From contig NZ_JAATVY010000003.1 in assembly GCF_011947195.1 (NCBI RefSeq), forward strand, positions 248,001 through 312,000: a stretch of 64,000 nt of DNA. The letters are read 5' to 3'. Positions 17,088 to 24,834 of the stretch are shown here, piece after piece. Position numbers and translations under genes: made by a program. The DNA comes from Planosporangium thailandense (GTDB taxonomy: Bacteria > Actinomycetota > Actinomycetes > Mycobacteriales > Micromonosporaceae). The stretch's first letter is position 1. Each line of letters begins with the position of its first letter. Below the pieces are notes generated by a model that ran no database searches, had not been told where the DNA came from, and saw only the letters and a program-made list of their open reading frames with translations.

Positions 17088-17987
17088 ATGCTGGCGGGCG
17101 TGAGCAACGACAGTCCATCCGAAAGCCGTAAGGACCGTGCGGCGCGCCGGGCCGGCGAGTTCCCGCCACCGCCCGCGCCGCTGCCGACGCCCGTGATCGA
17201 CAGCCACACCCACCTCGACATCACGTTGACCGAGGGCGGCACCGGTGGGCCGGACAGCGTCGAGGCCGCCATCGCGCTGGCCCGCGACGCCGGCGTGGAC
17301 CGGCTCGTGCAGGTGGGCGTGGACGTCGACTCCTCGCGCTGGGGCGTCGAGGTGGCCCACACGCACTCCGCGGTGGTGGCGATCGTGGCACTGCACCCCA
17401 ACGAGGCCCCGCTGCTGGCCGACCTGGACGGCGCGCTGCGCGAGATCGAGGCGCTCGCCGCCGATCCCCGGGTCCGCGGCATCGGGGAGACCGGGCTGGA
17501 CACCTTCCGTACCGGCTCCGGCGGCCGGGCGGCGCAGGAGGCGAGCTTCCGGGCGCACATCGCGATCGCCAAGCGTTACGGCAAGCCGCTGGTCATCCAC
17601 GACCGGGACGCCCACGCCGACGTGCTGCGGGTGCTCGACTCCGAAGGCGCGCCGGAGACCGTCGTGCTGCACTGCTTCTCCGGCGACGTCGAGTTCGCCC
17701 GCGAGTGCGTGCGACGAGGGTACGTGTTGAGCTTCGCCGGCACCGTCACCTTCGGCAACGCCGGCAACCTCCGGGAGGCGGCGACGGTCACGCCGACCGA
17801 CCAGCTGCTCGTGGAGACCGACGCGCCGTACCTGACTCCGACGCCGCACCGGGGGCGGCCCAACGCCTCGTACCTGATCCCGTTGACCGTGCGGGCGCTC
17901 GCCGAGGTCAAGAACGTCGACCTGGACGAGCTGTGTGCGGCGATCTCGGCGACCGGCGACCGAATTTTCGGCCCCTGGCTCTCATGA
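17088..17987 (+). CDS. tatD: TatD-family metal-dependent DNase
   Basis: About 299 residues from ATG 17088 (GTG 17085 and GTG 17101 are alternatives; AAAGGAGGAG at 17065–17074 supports a start here). It is an amidohydrolase TIM barrel with metal ligands in DSHTHLD near the N-terminus, GIGETGLD in the middle, VIHDRDAHADVL, LHCFSGDVEFA, and the final LVETDAPYLTP. It is predicted to act as a 3'-5' exonuclease on DNA or RNA. The first 30 residues are charged and Pro-rich and probably not part of the barrel. The TGA stop lies inside a palindrome that separates it from rsmA. Confidence 0.9.
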   Translation: MLAGVSNDSPSESRKDRAARRAGEFPPPPAPLPTPVIDSHTHLDITLTEGGTGGPDSVEAAIALARDAGVDRLVQVGVDVDSSRWGVEVAHTHSAVVAIVALHPNEAPLLADLDGALREIEALAADPRVRGIGETGLDTFRTGSGGRAAQEASFRAHIAIAKRYGKPLVIHDRDAHADVLRVLDSEGAPETVVLHCFSGDVEFARECVRRGYVLSFAGTVTFGNAGNLREAATVTPTDQLLVETDAPYLTPTPHRGRPNASYLIPLTVRALAEVKNVDLDELCAAISATGDRIFGPWLS

Positions 17988-18036
17988 TCACGGAACATTT
18001 TCCGCGTCCGGGCACGGACGATGTTCCGTGATCATG
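17983..18036. repeat. CATGATC palindrome containing the tatD stop
   Basis: Outer arms CATGATCACGGAACAT and ATGTTCCGTGATCATG are perfect over 16 bp. A second stem CGTCCG-GGCA-CGGACG lies at its centre. It shares the first 12 bases of each arm with the palindrome at 60183–60236. The rsmA start is 20 bp downstream. Confidence 0.85.
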
Positions 18037-18055
18037 GGGATGTCAGACTGAGATA

Positions 18056-18940
18056 GTGACGCTCTTGGGACCCGCAGAGGTACGCGAGCTGGCGGGGCGG
18101 CTCGGCGTACGCCCGACGAAGACGCTCGGGCAGAACTTCGTGCACGATCCCAACACCGTCCGGCGCATCGTCCGCGCGGCCGACCTCGACCCCTCCGACG
18201 TGGTGGTCGAGGTCGGCCCCGGCCTGGGCTCGCTCACCCTCGCCCTGCTGCCGGAAGCCGCGGCGGTACGCGCGGTCGAGATCGATCCCACGCTCGCGGC
18301 GGCGCTGCCCGGCACCGTCGCGCGCCACCAGCCCGAGCACGCCGACCGGCTGCGGGTGATCGAACGCGACGCGCTGAAGGTGCGCCCGGACGACTTCGAC
18401 GTACCGCCCACCGCCCTGGTGGCCAACCTGCCCTACAACGTGGCCGTACCCGTCGTGCTGCACCTGCTGGCGATCCTGCCCGGCCTGCGGCACGGCCTGG
18501 TGATGGTGCAGAAGGAGGTCGCGGACCGGCTCACCGCCGGGCCCGGTTCCAAGATCTACGGCGTACCGAGCGTGAAGCTCGCCTGGTACGCGCGGGCGCG
18601 GCAGGCCGGCCGGGTGCCGCCGGGCGTCTTCTGGCCGGTGCCCAACGTCGACTCGGGCCTGGTCGCGTTCACCCGTCGGGACCCGCCGGCGGGCGCGCAG
18701 CGCGAGCGGGTCTTCGCCGTCATCGACGCGGCTTTCGCGCAGCGGCGCAAGACGTTGCGCGCGGCTCTCGCCGGGTGGGCCGGCGGCCCGGACGCGGCCG
18801 AGCGCCTGCTGCGTGCCGCCGGCGTCGACCCGGGCGCGCGCGGTGAATCCCTCCCGGTCGAGCAGTTCGCCGCCATCGCTGCCGCGGCCGGCGGGGCCGT
18901 CCCGGCCGGACCGACCGGCCGTGGCCGCGACCGCGGGTAA
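18056..18940 (+). CDS. rsmA: 16S rRNA dimethyladenosine transferase RsmA (KsgA)
   Basis: 294 residues from GTG 18056. Motifs are [10 protein letters not shown] (cofactor cap), [16 protein letters not shown] (S-adenosylmethionine loop), and [10 protein letters not shown], the NLPY catalytic motif of the KsgA family. It dimethylates A1518 and A1519 near the 3' end of 16S rRNA. Downstream comes ispE, 10 bp after the stop. In many actinobacteria an rpfB-like resuscitation factor gene lies between tatD and this gene; it is absent here and only the palindrome remains. Confidence 0.93.
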   Translation: MTLLGPAEVRELAGRLGVRPTKTLGQNFVHDPNTVRRIVRAADLDPSDVVVEVGPGLGSLTLALLPEAAAVRAVEIDPTLAAALPGTVARHQPEHADRLRVIERDALKVRPDDFDVPPTALVANLPYNVAVPVVLHLLAILPGLRHGLVMVQKEVADRLTAGPGSKIYGVPSVKLAWYARARQAGRVPPGVFWPVPNVDSGLVAFTRRDPPAGAQRERVFAVIDAAFAQRRKTLRAALAGWAGGPDAAERLLRAAGVDPGARGESLPVEQFAAIAAAAGGAVPAGPTGRGRDRG

Positions 18941-18950
18941 GGTTTGCGGC

Positions 18951-19904
18951 GTGACCGAACCGCTCGACCAGGAGGAGTACGAGCGGCCCCGGCTGGGCAC
19001 GCTGGGGCCGGTACGCGTCCGCGTGCCCGCGAAGATCAACCTCCACCTGCATGTCGGCCCGGTTCGCAGTGACGGCTTCCACGAACTGGTCACCGTCTAC
19101 CACGCCATCTCGCTCTACGACGAGCTGTCGGTGCGCCGCGGCGACCGGCTCACCCTGACCATGGAGGGGGAGGGGGCCGGCGAGCTCGCCGGAGACGACG
19201 ACAACCTGGTGTTACGCGCAGCGCGGGCGCTCGCCCGGTACACCCAGCGCGAGCCGCTGGCCCGACTGCACCTGCGCAAGCAGATCCCGGTGGCCGCCGG
19301 GCTGGCGGGCGGCAGCGCGGACGCCGCGGCCGCGCTGGTGGCCTGCGACGCGCTGTGGGGCACCAACCTGAGCCGCGACGAGCTGGCGAGCGTGGCGGGC
19401 ACGCTCGGCTCCGACGTGCCGTTCCTCGTGCTCGGCGGCACCGCGCTGGGCACCGGCCGCGGCGAGCGGGTCAGCCCGGTGCTGGCCAGCAGCCACAGCT
19501 GGCACTGGGTCGTGGCCGTCGCCGGCCTCGGGCTGTCCACGCCCACCGTCTACCGGGAGCTGGACCACCTGCGCGAGTACGGGGCCGCGCGGGAGTCGGT
19601 CGGCGCGCCGGACCGGCTGCTGGCCGCGCTCCGGCAGCGCGACCCGCTGGTGCTCGCCGCGGCCCTCGGCAACGACCTGCAGCCCGCCGCGCTGTCGCTG
19701 CGGCCGGAGCTGCGCCGCACACTGGAGGCCGGTCACGACGCCGGCGCGCTCGCCGGCATCGTCTCCGGCTCCGGGCCGACCTGCGTGTTCCTCGCCACCG
19801 ACGCCCGTCACGCCGAGGCCCTCGCCAAGGAGCTCGTCGACAGCGGCACCTGCCGGTCGGCCCAGCCGGCGCACGGCCCGGTGCCGGGTGCGAGGGTGGT
19901 GTAG
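18951..19904 (+). CDS. ispE: 4-diphosphocytidyl-2-C-methyl-D-erythritol kinase
   Basis: 317 residues from GTG 18951, placed after AAGGTTTGCGGC. It is a GHMP kinase: the substrate motif VRVPAKINLHLHVGPVRSDGFHEL is at the N-terminus, the ATP loop PVAAGLAGGSADAAAAL in the middle, and VSGSGPTCVFLA near the end. It phosphorylates CDP-methylerythritol in the MEP pathway to isoprenoid precursors. The last base of its TAG stop is the first base of the next gene's GTG, so they are coupled. Confidence 0.93.
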   Translation: MTEPLDQEEYERPRLGTLGPVRVRVPAKINLHLHVGPVRSDGFHELVTVYHAISLYDELSVRRGDRLTLTMEGEGAGELAGDDDNLVLRAARALARYTQREPLARLHLRKQIPVAAGLAGGSADAAAALVACDALWGTNLSRDELASVAGTLGSDVPFLVLGGTALGTGRGERVSPVLASSHSWHWVVAVAGLGLSTPTVYRELDHLREYGAARESVGAPDRLLAALRQRDPLVLAAALGNDLQPAALSLRPELRRTLEAGHDAGALAGIVSGSGPTCVFLATDARHAEALAKELVDSGTCRSAQPAHGPVPGARVV

Positions 19905-21709
19905 TGGCCAACATCGTCAACCTCGACCGGGTCAGCAAGGGGTACGCGGCCGGCCAGCTCCTCGACGAGGTCTCCCTCGGCCTCGACGACAACGACCGGG
20001 TCGGTGTCGTGGGGCTCAACGGCGCCGGCAAGTCGACCCTGCTCAAGCTGCTCACCAAGAGCATCGAGCCGGACACCGGCCGGGTCACCCACCGGCGCGA
20101 CCTGCGGGTCGTCGCGCTGCCCCAGACGCTCGACCTGCCGCCCGGCGCGACCGTACGCGACGTCGTCGTCGGCTCCGCCTGGCTGCCCGAGGCGTTCGCC
20201 GCGGAACACGAATGGGCCGGCGACGCCGGCGTACGTTCGGTGCTCGCCGGGCTCGGCATGCCCGACCTGGGGCTGGACGCTCCGGTCGCGCCGATGTCGG
20301 GTGGCGAGCGGCGCCGGGTGGCGCTCGCCGCGCTGCTCATCCGCGAGTCCGACCTGCTGATCCTCGACGAGCCGACCAACCACCTCGACATCTCCGGGAT
20401 CAACTGGCTGGCCGCGCACCTGCTGCGCCGACGCGGCGCGCTCGTCGTCGTCACGCACGACCGCTGGTTCCTCGACGCGGTCGCGACCACGACCTGGGAG
20501 GTCGCCGAGGGCACCGTACGTGCCTACGAAGGCGGGTACGCCGCCTGGACGCTGGCGCGTGCCGAACGGGCCCGGATCGAGGCCGCCGCCGAGGCGAGGC
20601 GGCAGAACCTGCTGCGCAAGGAGATCGCCTGGCTGCGGCGGGGCCCGCCGGCGCGTACCAGCAAGCCGCGCTTCCGCATCGAGGCGGCGAACGCGCTCAT
20701 CGCCGACGTGCCGCCGGTACGCGACCAGGTCTCGCTCCAGCGCCTGGCCACGGCCCGGCTCGGCAAGCAGGTGTACGAGCTCGACGATGTCTCGGTCAAC
20801 CTCGGCACCCGGTCCCTCCTCGACCACGTCACCTGGAACATCGGGCCAGGCGACCGGATCGGCCTGGTCGGGGCCAACGGGGCCGGCAAGTCGACGCTGC
20901 TGCGGGTGCTCACCGGCTCGCTCGCCCCCGACTCGGGTCAGGTGCGCACGGGCCAGACGGTCAAGCCGGCCTTCCTGTCGCAGGAGCTGCACGAGCTGCC
21001 GCTCCAGCTGCGCGTTCTGGAAGCCGTCGAGGAGGTCGCCCGGCGGGTCACGCTCGGGGACCGCGAGCTGTCGGCCGCCCAGCTCGCCGAGCTGTTCGGC
21101 TTCTCCGGCGCCCGGGTGTGGACCCCGGTGGCCGACCTGTCCGGCGGCGAGAAGCGGCGGCTGCAGCTGCTGCGCCTGCTCGCCGCCGAGCCGAACGTGC
21201 TGCTGCTCGACGAGCCGACCAACGACCTCGACATCGACACGCTCGCCGCGCTGGAGGACCTGCTCGACAGCTGGCCCGGCACGGTCATCGTGGCCAGCCA
21301 CGACCGGTACCTGGTCGAACGTGTCTGCGACACGGTCGTGGCGATGTACGGCGACGGCAAGGTCACCGACCTTCCGGGTGGGGTGGACGAGTACCTGGCG
21401 AAGCTGGGCGCGGCCCCGGCGACGCCGGGCGCTCCGGCGGCCGCCCGGCAACCCGCGCCGGTGAAGTCGGCCGACGGCGGCATGAGCGCGGGGGAGCTGC
21501 GCGCGGCCAAGAAGGAGCTGGCCCGGTTGGAGCGCCTGGTGGGCAAGCTGGAGCAGCGGGAGGCGAGCCTGCACGAGCAGCTCGCCACCCACGCCACCGA
21601 CTACGAGAAGGTCGCCGCCCTCGACGCCGAGCTGCGTGAACTGCAGGCGGAGCGGGCCGCGACCGAGGAGGCGTGGCTGGAGCTCGCGGAGCGGATCCCG
21701 GAGGCATAG
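19904..21709 (+). CDS. ABC-F family ATPase
   Basis: 601 residues from GTG 19904, which overlaps the ispE stop by one base. Two nucleotide-binding domains without membrane helices: Walker A GLNGAGKSTLLKLL and GANGAGKSTLLRVL, signatures MSGGERRRVAL and LSGGEKRRLQLL, and Walker B LLILDEPTNHLDI and LLLDEPTNDLDI. The C-terminus (about 530–601) is a predicted coiled coil (KKELARLERLVGKLEQREASL), as in Uup and some ABC-F proteins. It is likely to act on the ribosome or on DNA intermediates rather than in transport. This pairing with ispE is common in actinobacteria. Confidence 0.9.
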   Translation: MANIVNLDRVSKGYAAGQLLDEVSLGLDDNDRVGVVGLNGAGKSTLLKLLTKSIEPDTGRVTHRRDLRVVALPQTLDLPPGATVRDVVVGSAWLPEAFAAEHEWAGDAGVRSVLAGLGMPDLGLDAPVAPMSGGERRRVALAALLIRESDLLILDEPTNHLDISGINWLAAHLLRRRGALVVVTHDRWFLDAVATTTWEVAEGTVRAYEGGYAAWTLARAERARIEAAAEARRQNLLRKEIAWLRRGPPARTSKPRFRIEAANALIADVPPVRDQVSLQRLATARLGKQVYELDDVSVNLGTRSLLDHVTWNIGPGDRIGLVGANGAGKSTLLRVLTGSLAPDSGQVRTGQTVKPAFLSQELHELPLQLRVLEAVEEVARRVTLGDRELSAAQLAELFGFSGARVWTPVADLSGGEKRRLQLLRLLAAEPNVLLLDEPTNDLDIDTLAALEDLLDSWPGTVIVASHDRYLVERVCDTVVAMYGDGKVTDLPGGVDEYLAKLGAAPATPGAPAAARQPAPVKSADGGMSAGELRAAKKELARLERLVGKLEQREASLHEQLATHATDYEKVAALDAELRELQAERAATEEAWLELAERIPEA

Positions 21710-21720
21710 GCGACTGTGCC

Positions 21721-22221
21721 ATGGGGAAGAATGCAGCCATGGCGCATATCCCGATCAACCACCCGCTGCGGCCGCTTTACCGGGCGCTGTCGGGGCTCGT
21801 GGGGCTGTACATACTGATCTTCGGCATCATCGGCTTCATCCGCACCAGCGGCATGGACTTCTTCGCCAACCACGGCGACTGGGTGCTCGGCCTGCTGACC
21901 AACCCGGCCTTCTCGGTGCTGTCCATCATCGCTGGCCTGATCGTGCTGGCGGGCGCGTTGATCGGGCGCAACCTGTTCGTCGCCCTCAACCTGGTCGGCG
22001 GCTTCATCTTCCTGATCGCCGGGATCGTGATGCTGCTGCTTCTGCGGACCGACGCGAACTTCCTGTCGTTCTCGATGGTCAACTGCGTCGTGTCGTTCAT
22101 CTTCGGCATGCTGTTCCTGGCCGCCGGGCTCTACGGCAAGGTGGGGCCGACCGAGGACGAAGAGGCCGAGGCGGCGTTCCGGACCCGGCAGCCGACGACC
22201 CGGCACGCCACGAACCACTAG
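21721..22221 (+). CDS. DUF4383 membrane protein
   Basis: About 166 residues from ATG 21721; ATG 21739 (MAHIPINHPLRPLYR) may be the true start. Four hydrophobic helices: YRALSGLVGLYILIFGIIGF, VLSIIAGLIVLAGALIG, LVGGFIFLIAGIVMLLLL and VVSFIFGMLFLAAGLYG. The sequence NHPLRPLYR…GLYILIFGIIGF matches the DUF4383 pattern as I recall it. The function is unknown. The C-terminus is acidic and cytoplasmic. It ends at a terminator shared with the convergent TetR gene. Confidence 0.75.
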   Translation: MGKNAAMAHIPINHPLRPLYRALSGLVGLYILIFGIIGFIRTSGMDFFANHGDWVLGLLTNPAFSVLSIIAGLIVLAGALIGRNLFVALNLVGGFIFLIAGIVMLLLLRTDANFLSFSMVNCVVSFIFGMLFLAAGLYGKVGPTEDEEAEAAFRTRQPTTRHATNH

Positions 22222-22262
22222 CCGCCGTGCGCCACTAGCCGCCGTTCGAGTCGCCGTTCGCC

Positions 22263-22288
22263 GCTGGCCACCGGTTTCGGTGGCCAGC
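22263..22288. terminator. Bidirectional terminator hairpin
   Basis: Arms GCTGGCCACCG and CGGTGGCCAGC pair perfectly over 11 bp with a 4-base loop GTTT. It lies in the 80-bp gap between two convergent stops. No T-tract, as is usual in very GC-rich actinomycetes. Confidence 0.8.
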
Positions 22289-22301
22289 CGCCCGCTCGCG
22301 A

Positions 22302-23009
22302 CTAGCGGCGCCTGGTGATCATCGACGGCTTGGCCTCGAGGTGGGACAGGCCGTTCCAGGCGAGGTTGACCAGGTGCGCGGCCACCGTGTCCTTACGTGG
22401 CTTGCGCACCTCCAGCCACCAGCGACCGGTCAGGGCCACCATGCCGACCAGGGCCTGGGAGTACAGCTCGGCCAGCTTCGGGTCGTACCCGCGGCTTTTG
22501 AACTCGGCGCCCAGGATGTGCTCGACCTGATGTGCCACGTCGTTGAGCACGCTCATGAAGTTGCCCGACCCGGACATCACCGGCGCTTCGCGCACCAGGA
22601 CCCGGAACCCGTCGGTCTCGCCCTCGATGTAGTCGAGGAGCGCGAGCGCGGCCTGTTCGAGCAGTTCACGAGGGTGTCCGGCGGTCAGCGCGGTGGTGAC
22701 CCGGTCCAGCAGGGCGCGGACCTCCCGGTCGACGACCACCGCGTACAGGCCTTCCTTGCCGCCGAAGTGCTCGTACACGACGGGTTTGGAGACCTTCGCC
22801 CGCGCCGCCACCTCCTCGATGGACGTGGCGTCGAACCCGCGCTCGGCGAACAGCTGCCGGCCGATCGCGATGAGCTGCTCGCGCCGCTGCGCCGACGACA
22901 TCCGTACCCGCGACGGGGGCTTCGCGGTGGCGGCGGCGTCACCGCCGCGTGGCGCCCGGGGCCGCGCGGCGGGGATCGGTGGATGAGCGCTGTTCGGTTT
23001 GTCGGTCAC
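22302..23009 (-). CDS. TetR/AcrR regulator, probably of the desaturase
   Basis: 235 residues from GTG 23009. After a basic, Pro-rich leader, the DNA-binding domain is SSAQRREQLIAIGRQLFAERGFDATSIEEVAARAKVSKPVVYEHFGGKEGLY, with the recognition helix near residues 70–80. The C-terminal half is the helical ligand domain, with a FRVLVREAPVMSGSGNF stretch. It overlaps the desaturase gene by 4 bp (ATGA), being second in that operon. It is the likely regulator of membrane-lipid desaturation, binding a fatty acyl ligand; the ligand is inferred from the neighbour. Confidence 0.88.
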   Translation of the reverse strand: MTDKPNSAHPPIPAARPRAPRGGDAAATAKPPSRVRMSSAQRREQLIAIGRQLFAERGFDATSIEEVAARAKVSKPVVYEHFGGKEGLYAVVVDREVRALLDRVTTALTAGHPRELLEQAALALLDYIEGETDGFRVLVREAPVMSGSGNFMSVLNDVAHQVEHILGAEFKSRGYDPKLAELYSQALVGMVALTGRWWLEVRKPRKDTVAAHLVNLAWNGLSHLEAKPSMITRRR

Positions 23010-23986
23010 GAGCCCATCGTGCCAGCGCGGGCGATCCGCTTGGCGTCCAGCCGGTCAGCCTTGGGCCAGCGGACGTTGGTCGCCCAGCCCAGCTTCTCGA
23101 AAATCCAGATCAGGCGGGCGTTGAGGTCGATCTGACCCCGGTCGACGCCGTGGCGGGCGCACGTCGGGTCGGCGTGGTGCAGGTTGTGCCAGCTTTCGCC
23201 GAACGACAGGATCGCAAGCGGCCAGAAGTTGCTGGCCTTGTCACCGTCGCGGGTCTCGAAGGGGCGCTCCCCGTACACGTGGCAGATCGAGTTGATCGAC
23301 CAGGTGACGTGGTGCAGCACGGCGATGCGCACCAGGCCGGCCCAGAAGACTCCGGACAGCGCGCCGTGCCAGGACCAGGTGGCCAGCCCGCCGATCACGC
23401 CGGGCAGAAGCACCGAGATGGCCACGATCGCGGGGAACGCCCGGTCGATCCGGCGGATGTCCCTGTCGGCGAGGAGGTCCGGAGCGAAGCGCGCGCGGTT
23501 GGACAACTCGCGGTGGAACAGCCAGCCGACGTGCGCGTACAGCAGCCCCTTGGTCAGGCCCCAGACGCTCTCGCCGTAGCGCCAGGGCGAGTGCGGGTCG
23601 CCCTCACGGTCGGAGAACGCGTGGTGACGCCGGTGGTCGGCCACCCACTGGGTGGGGTTGCCCTCGATCGCCAGCGAGCCGGCGATCGTCAGCGCGACCC
23701 GCAGCGGCCGGTTGGCCTTGAACGAGCCGTGGGTCAGGTAGCGGTGGAAGCCGGTGCCGATCCCCATGCCGGAGACGACGTACAGCACCACGAACATCGC
23801 CACGTCCAGCCACGACAGGCCCCAGCCCCAGGCGACCGGCACAGCGGCGAGAACCGCCGCGAAGGGTAGGACGACGAACGCCCAGAGCGCGATGAGGATG
23901 CCGATTCCCTGATTGCCTTCGGTCAGCGACTTGGGGCCGGGCGGCGTGGTCGAGGTAGGGGTCTTGTCGAGTACGGGAGCGGACAT
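23006..23986 (-). CDS. Membrane acyl-CoA delta-9 desaturase
   Basis: 326 residues from ATG 23986, with GCGAGG 6 bases upstream. The three histidine boxes that hold the di-iron centre are present: HRYLTH, HRRHH (DHRRHHAFSDREGDPHSP) and HNLHH (ESWHNLHHADP). Four hydrophobic helices fit the stearoyl-CoA desaturase fold. It introduces a cis double bond into saturated acyl chains for membrane fluidity and needs an electron donor that is not encoded nearby. It is co-transcribed with a TetR gene, and a palindromic operator candidate lies 38 bp upstream of its start. Confidence 0.92.
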   Translation of the reverse strand: MSAPVLDKTPTSTTPPGPKSLTEGNQGIGILIALWAFVVLPFAAVLAAVPVAWGWGLSWLDVAMFVVLYVVSGMGIGTGFHRYLTHGSFKANRPLRVALTIAGSLAIEGNPTQWVADHRRHHAFSDREGDPHSPWRYGESVWGLTKGLLYAHVGWLFHRELSNRARFAPDLLADRDIRRIDRAFPAIVAISVLLPGVIGGLATWSWHGALSGVFWAGLVRIAVLHHVTWSINSICHVYGERPFETRDGDKASNFWPLAILSFGESWHNLHHADPTCARHGVDRGQIDLNARLIWIFEKLGWATNVRWPKADRLDAKRIARAGTMGS

Positions 23987-24023
23987 GGCACCTCGCAGAG
24001 GTAGGGGGGGAGTGCTCCTACGC

Positions 24024-24052
24024 CTACGTCACCGTAACCTACGGTTGCGTAG
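24024..24052. promoter_or_regulatory. Operator candidate of the desaturase operon
   Basis: An inner palindrome ACCGTA-ACC-TACGGT (24031–24045) is flanked symmetrically by CTACG and CGTAG at the same distance, giving a 29-bp dyad. Its place just upstream of the desaturase start suggests a site for the co-encoded TetR protein. The repeated CTACG/CGTA words also read as CGTA-ACC-TACG at the centre. Confidence 0.6.
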
Positions 24053-24166
24053 AATTCATCAGCGCTGACGTCCTCGATGTGGTGAATCGCCGTTGGTTAC
24101 CGACGGCACGCGGCCGGTCCTGCCGGCCCGCCTGGTACTGACGTCGCCGCGCCTTGCCATCGATGG

Positions 24167-24763
24167 CTACTGGCCCGCCGCCGCGCCGACGAGATCGTGC
24201 CGGATCTGCTCGAGAACATCCCCGAGCGCGCCGAACTCGGGATCCGACCGCGCGGCGCCCGGTGCGATCTCCTGGAGCATCGCCACCGCCGCCACCGCCA
24301 ACCCGAACGCGTCCGCGGCCCGGTCGTCGGCGAGCAACTCCTCGATCTTCGCGGACAGGTCCGCGAGCGTCTCGGCCGTGGTGTCGGGTAGCAGGTACCC
24401 GCCCAGGCCCGGCGGGTAGCGCACCTTCTCCCGCAACTTGGCCAGCCCCGCGACCAGGGCCGCCGCATCACTGATCTGGTCGAGCAGGCCGATCAACACG
24501 TACAGCCTGGCCACCAGACGCGGCCGGCCGGGGTGGCGCTCCAGCCACGCGAGCAGTTCACGCTCTCCGCCGAGGTGGTCGATGATGCGCTGGGTCAACC
24601 GGACGATCTCTTCCGGCGCGGTCCAGTGCAGCGGCAGGATGCGGGCCACCTGGTCGGCGAGCCTCGCCTCGCCGTCGGCGTCCAGCCTGCCGGCGGTGAA
24701 GGTGTCGACGAGCTTCAGATCCAGCTCGTACTCGGCGAGCGGCTGCCTTTCCTCGGCGGACAC
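24167..24763 (-). CDS. Hypothetical helical protein, partner of the serine hydrolase
   Basis: About 198 residues from GTG 24763, which has GGAAGG 9 bases upstream. Soluble, rich in Leu, Ala and acidic residues, and predicted almost wholly helical. It begins EYELDLKLVDTFTAGRLDADGEARL, which resembles the start of some anti-sigma or zinc-finger-less sensor proteins but is not diagnostic. No catalytic motif seen. It follows the hydrolase gene by 71 bp on the same strand and is probably co-transcribed. Function unknown. Frames reaching further upstream overlap the hydrolase gene and are not real. Confidence 0.6.
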   Translation of the reverse strand: MSAEERQPLAEYELDLKLVDTFTAGRLDADGEARLADQVARILPLHWTAPEEIVRLTQRIIDHLGGERELLAWLERHPGRPRLVARLYVLIGLLDQISDAAALVAGLAKLREKVRYPPGLGGYLLPDTTAETLADLSAKIEELLADDRAADAFGLAVAAVAMLQEIAPGAARSDPEFGALGDVLEQIRHDLVGAAAGQ

Positions 24764-24834
24764 GGCGTTCTGCCTTCCCACCGGTACCGGCCGGAAACGT
24801 GGCCGCCGAGCCGCTCCGCCCGCTGGCGGATCAG

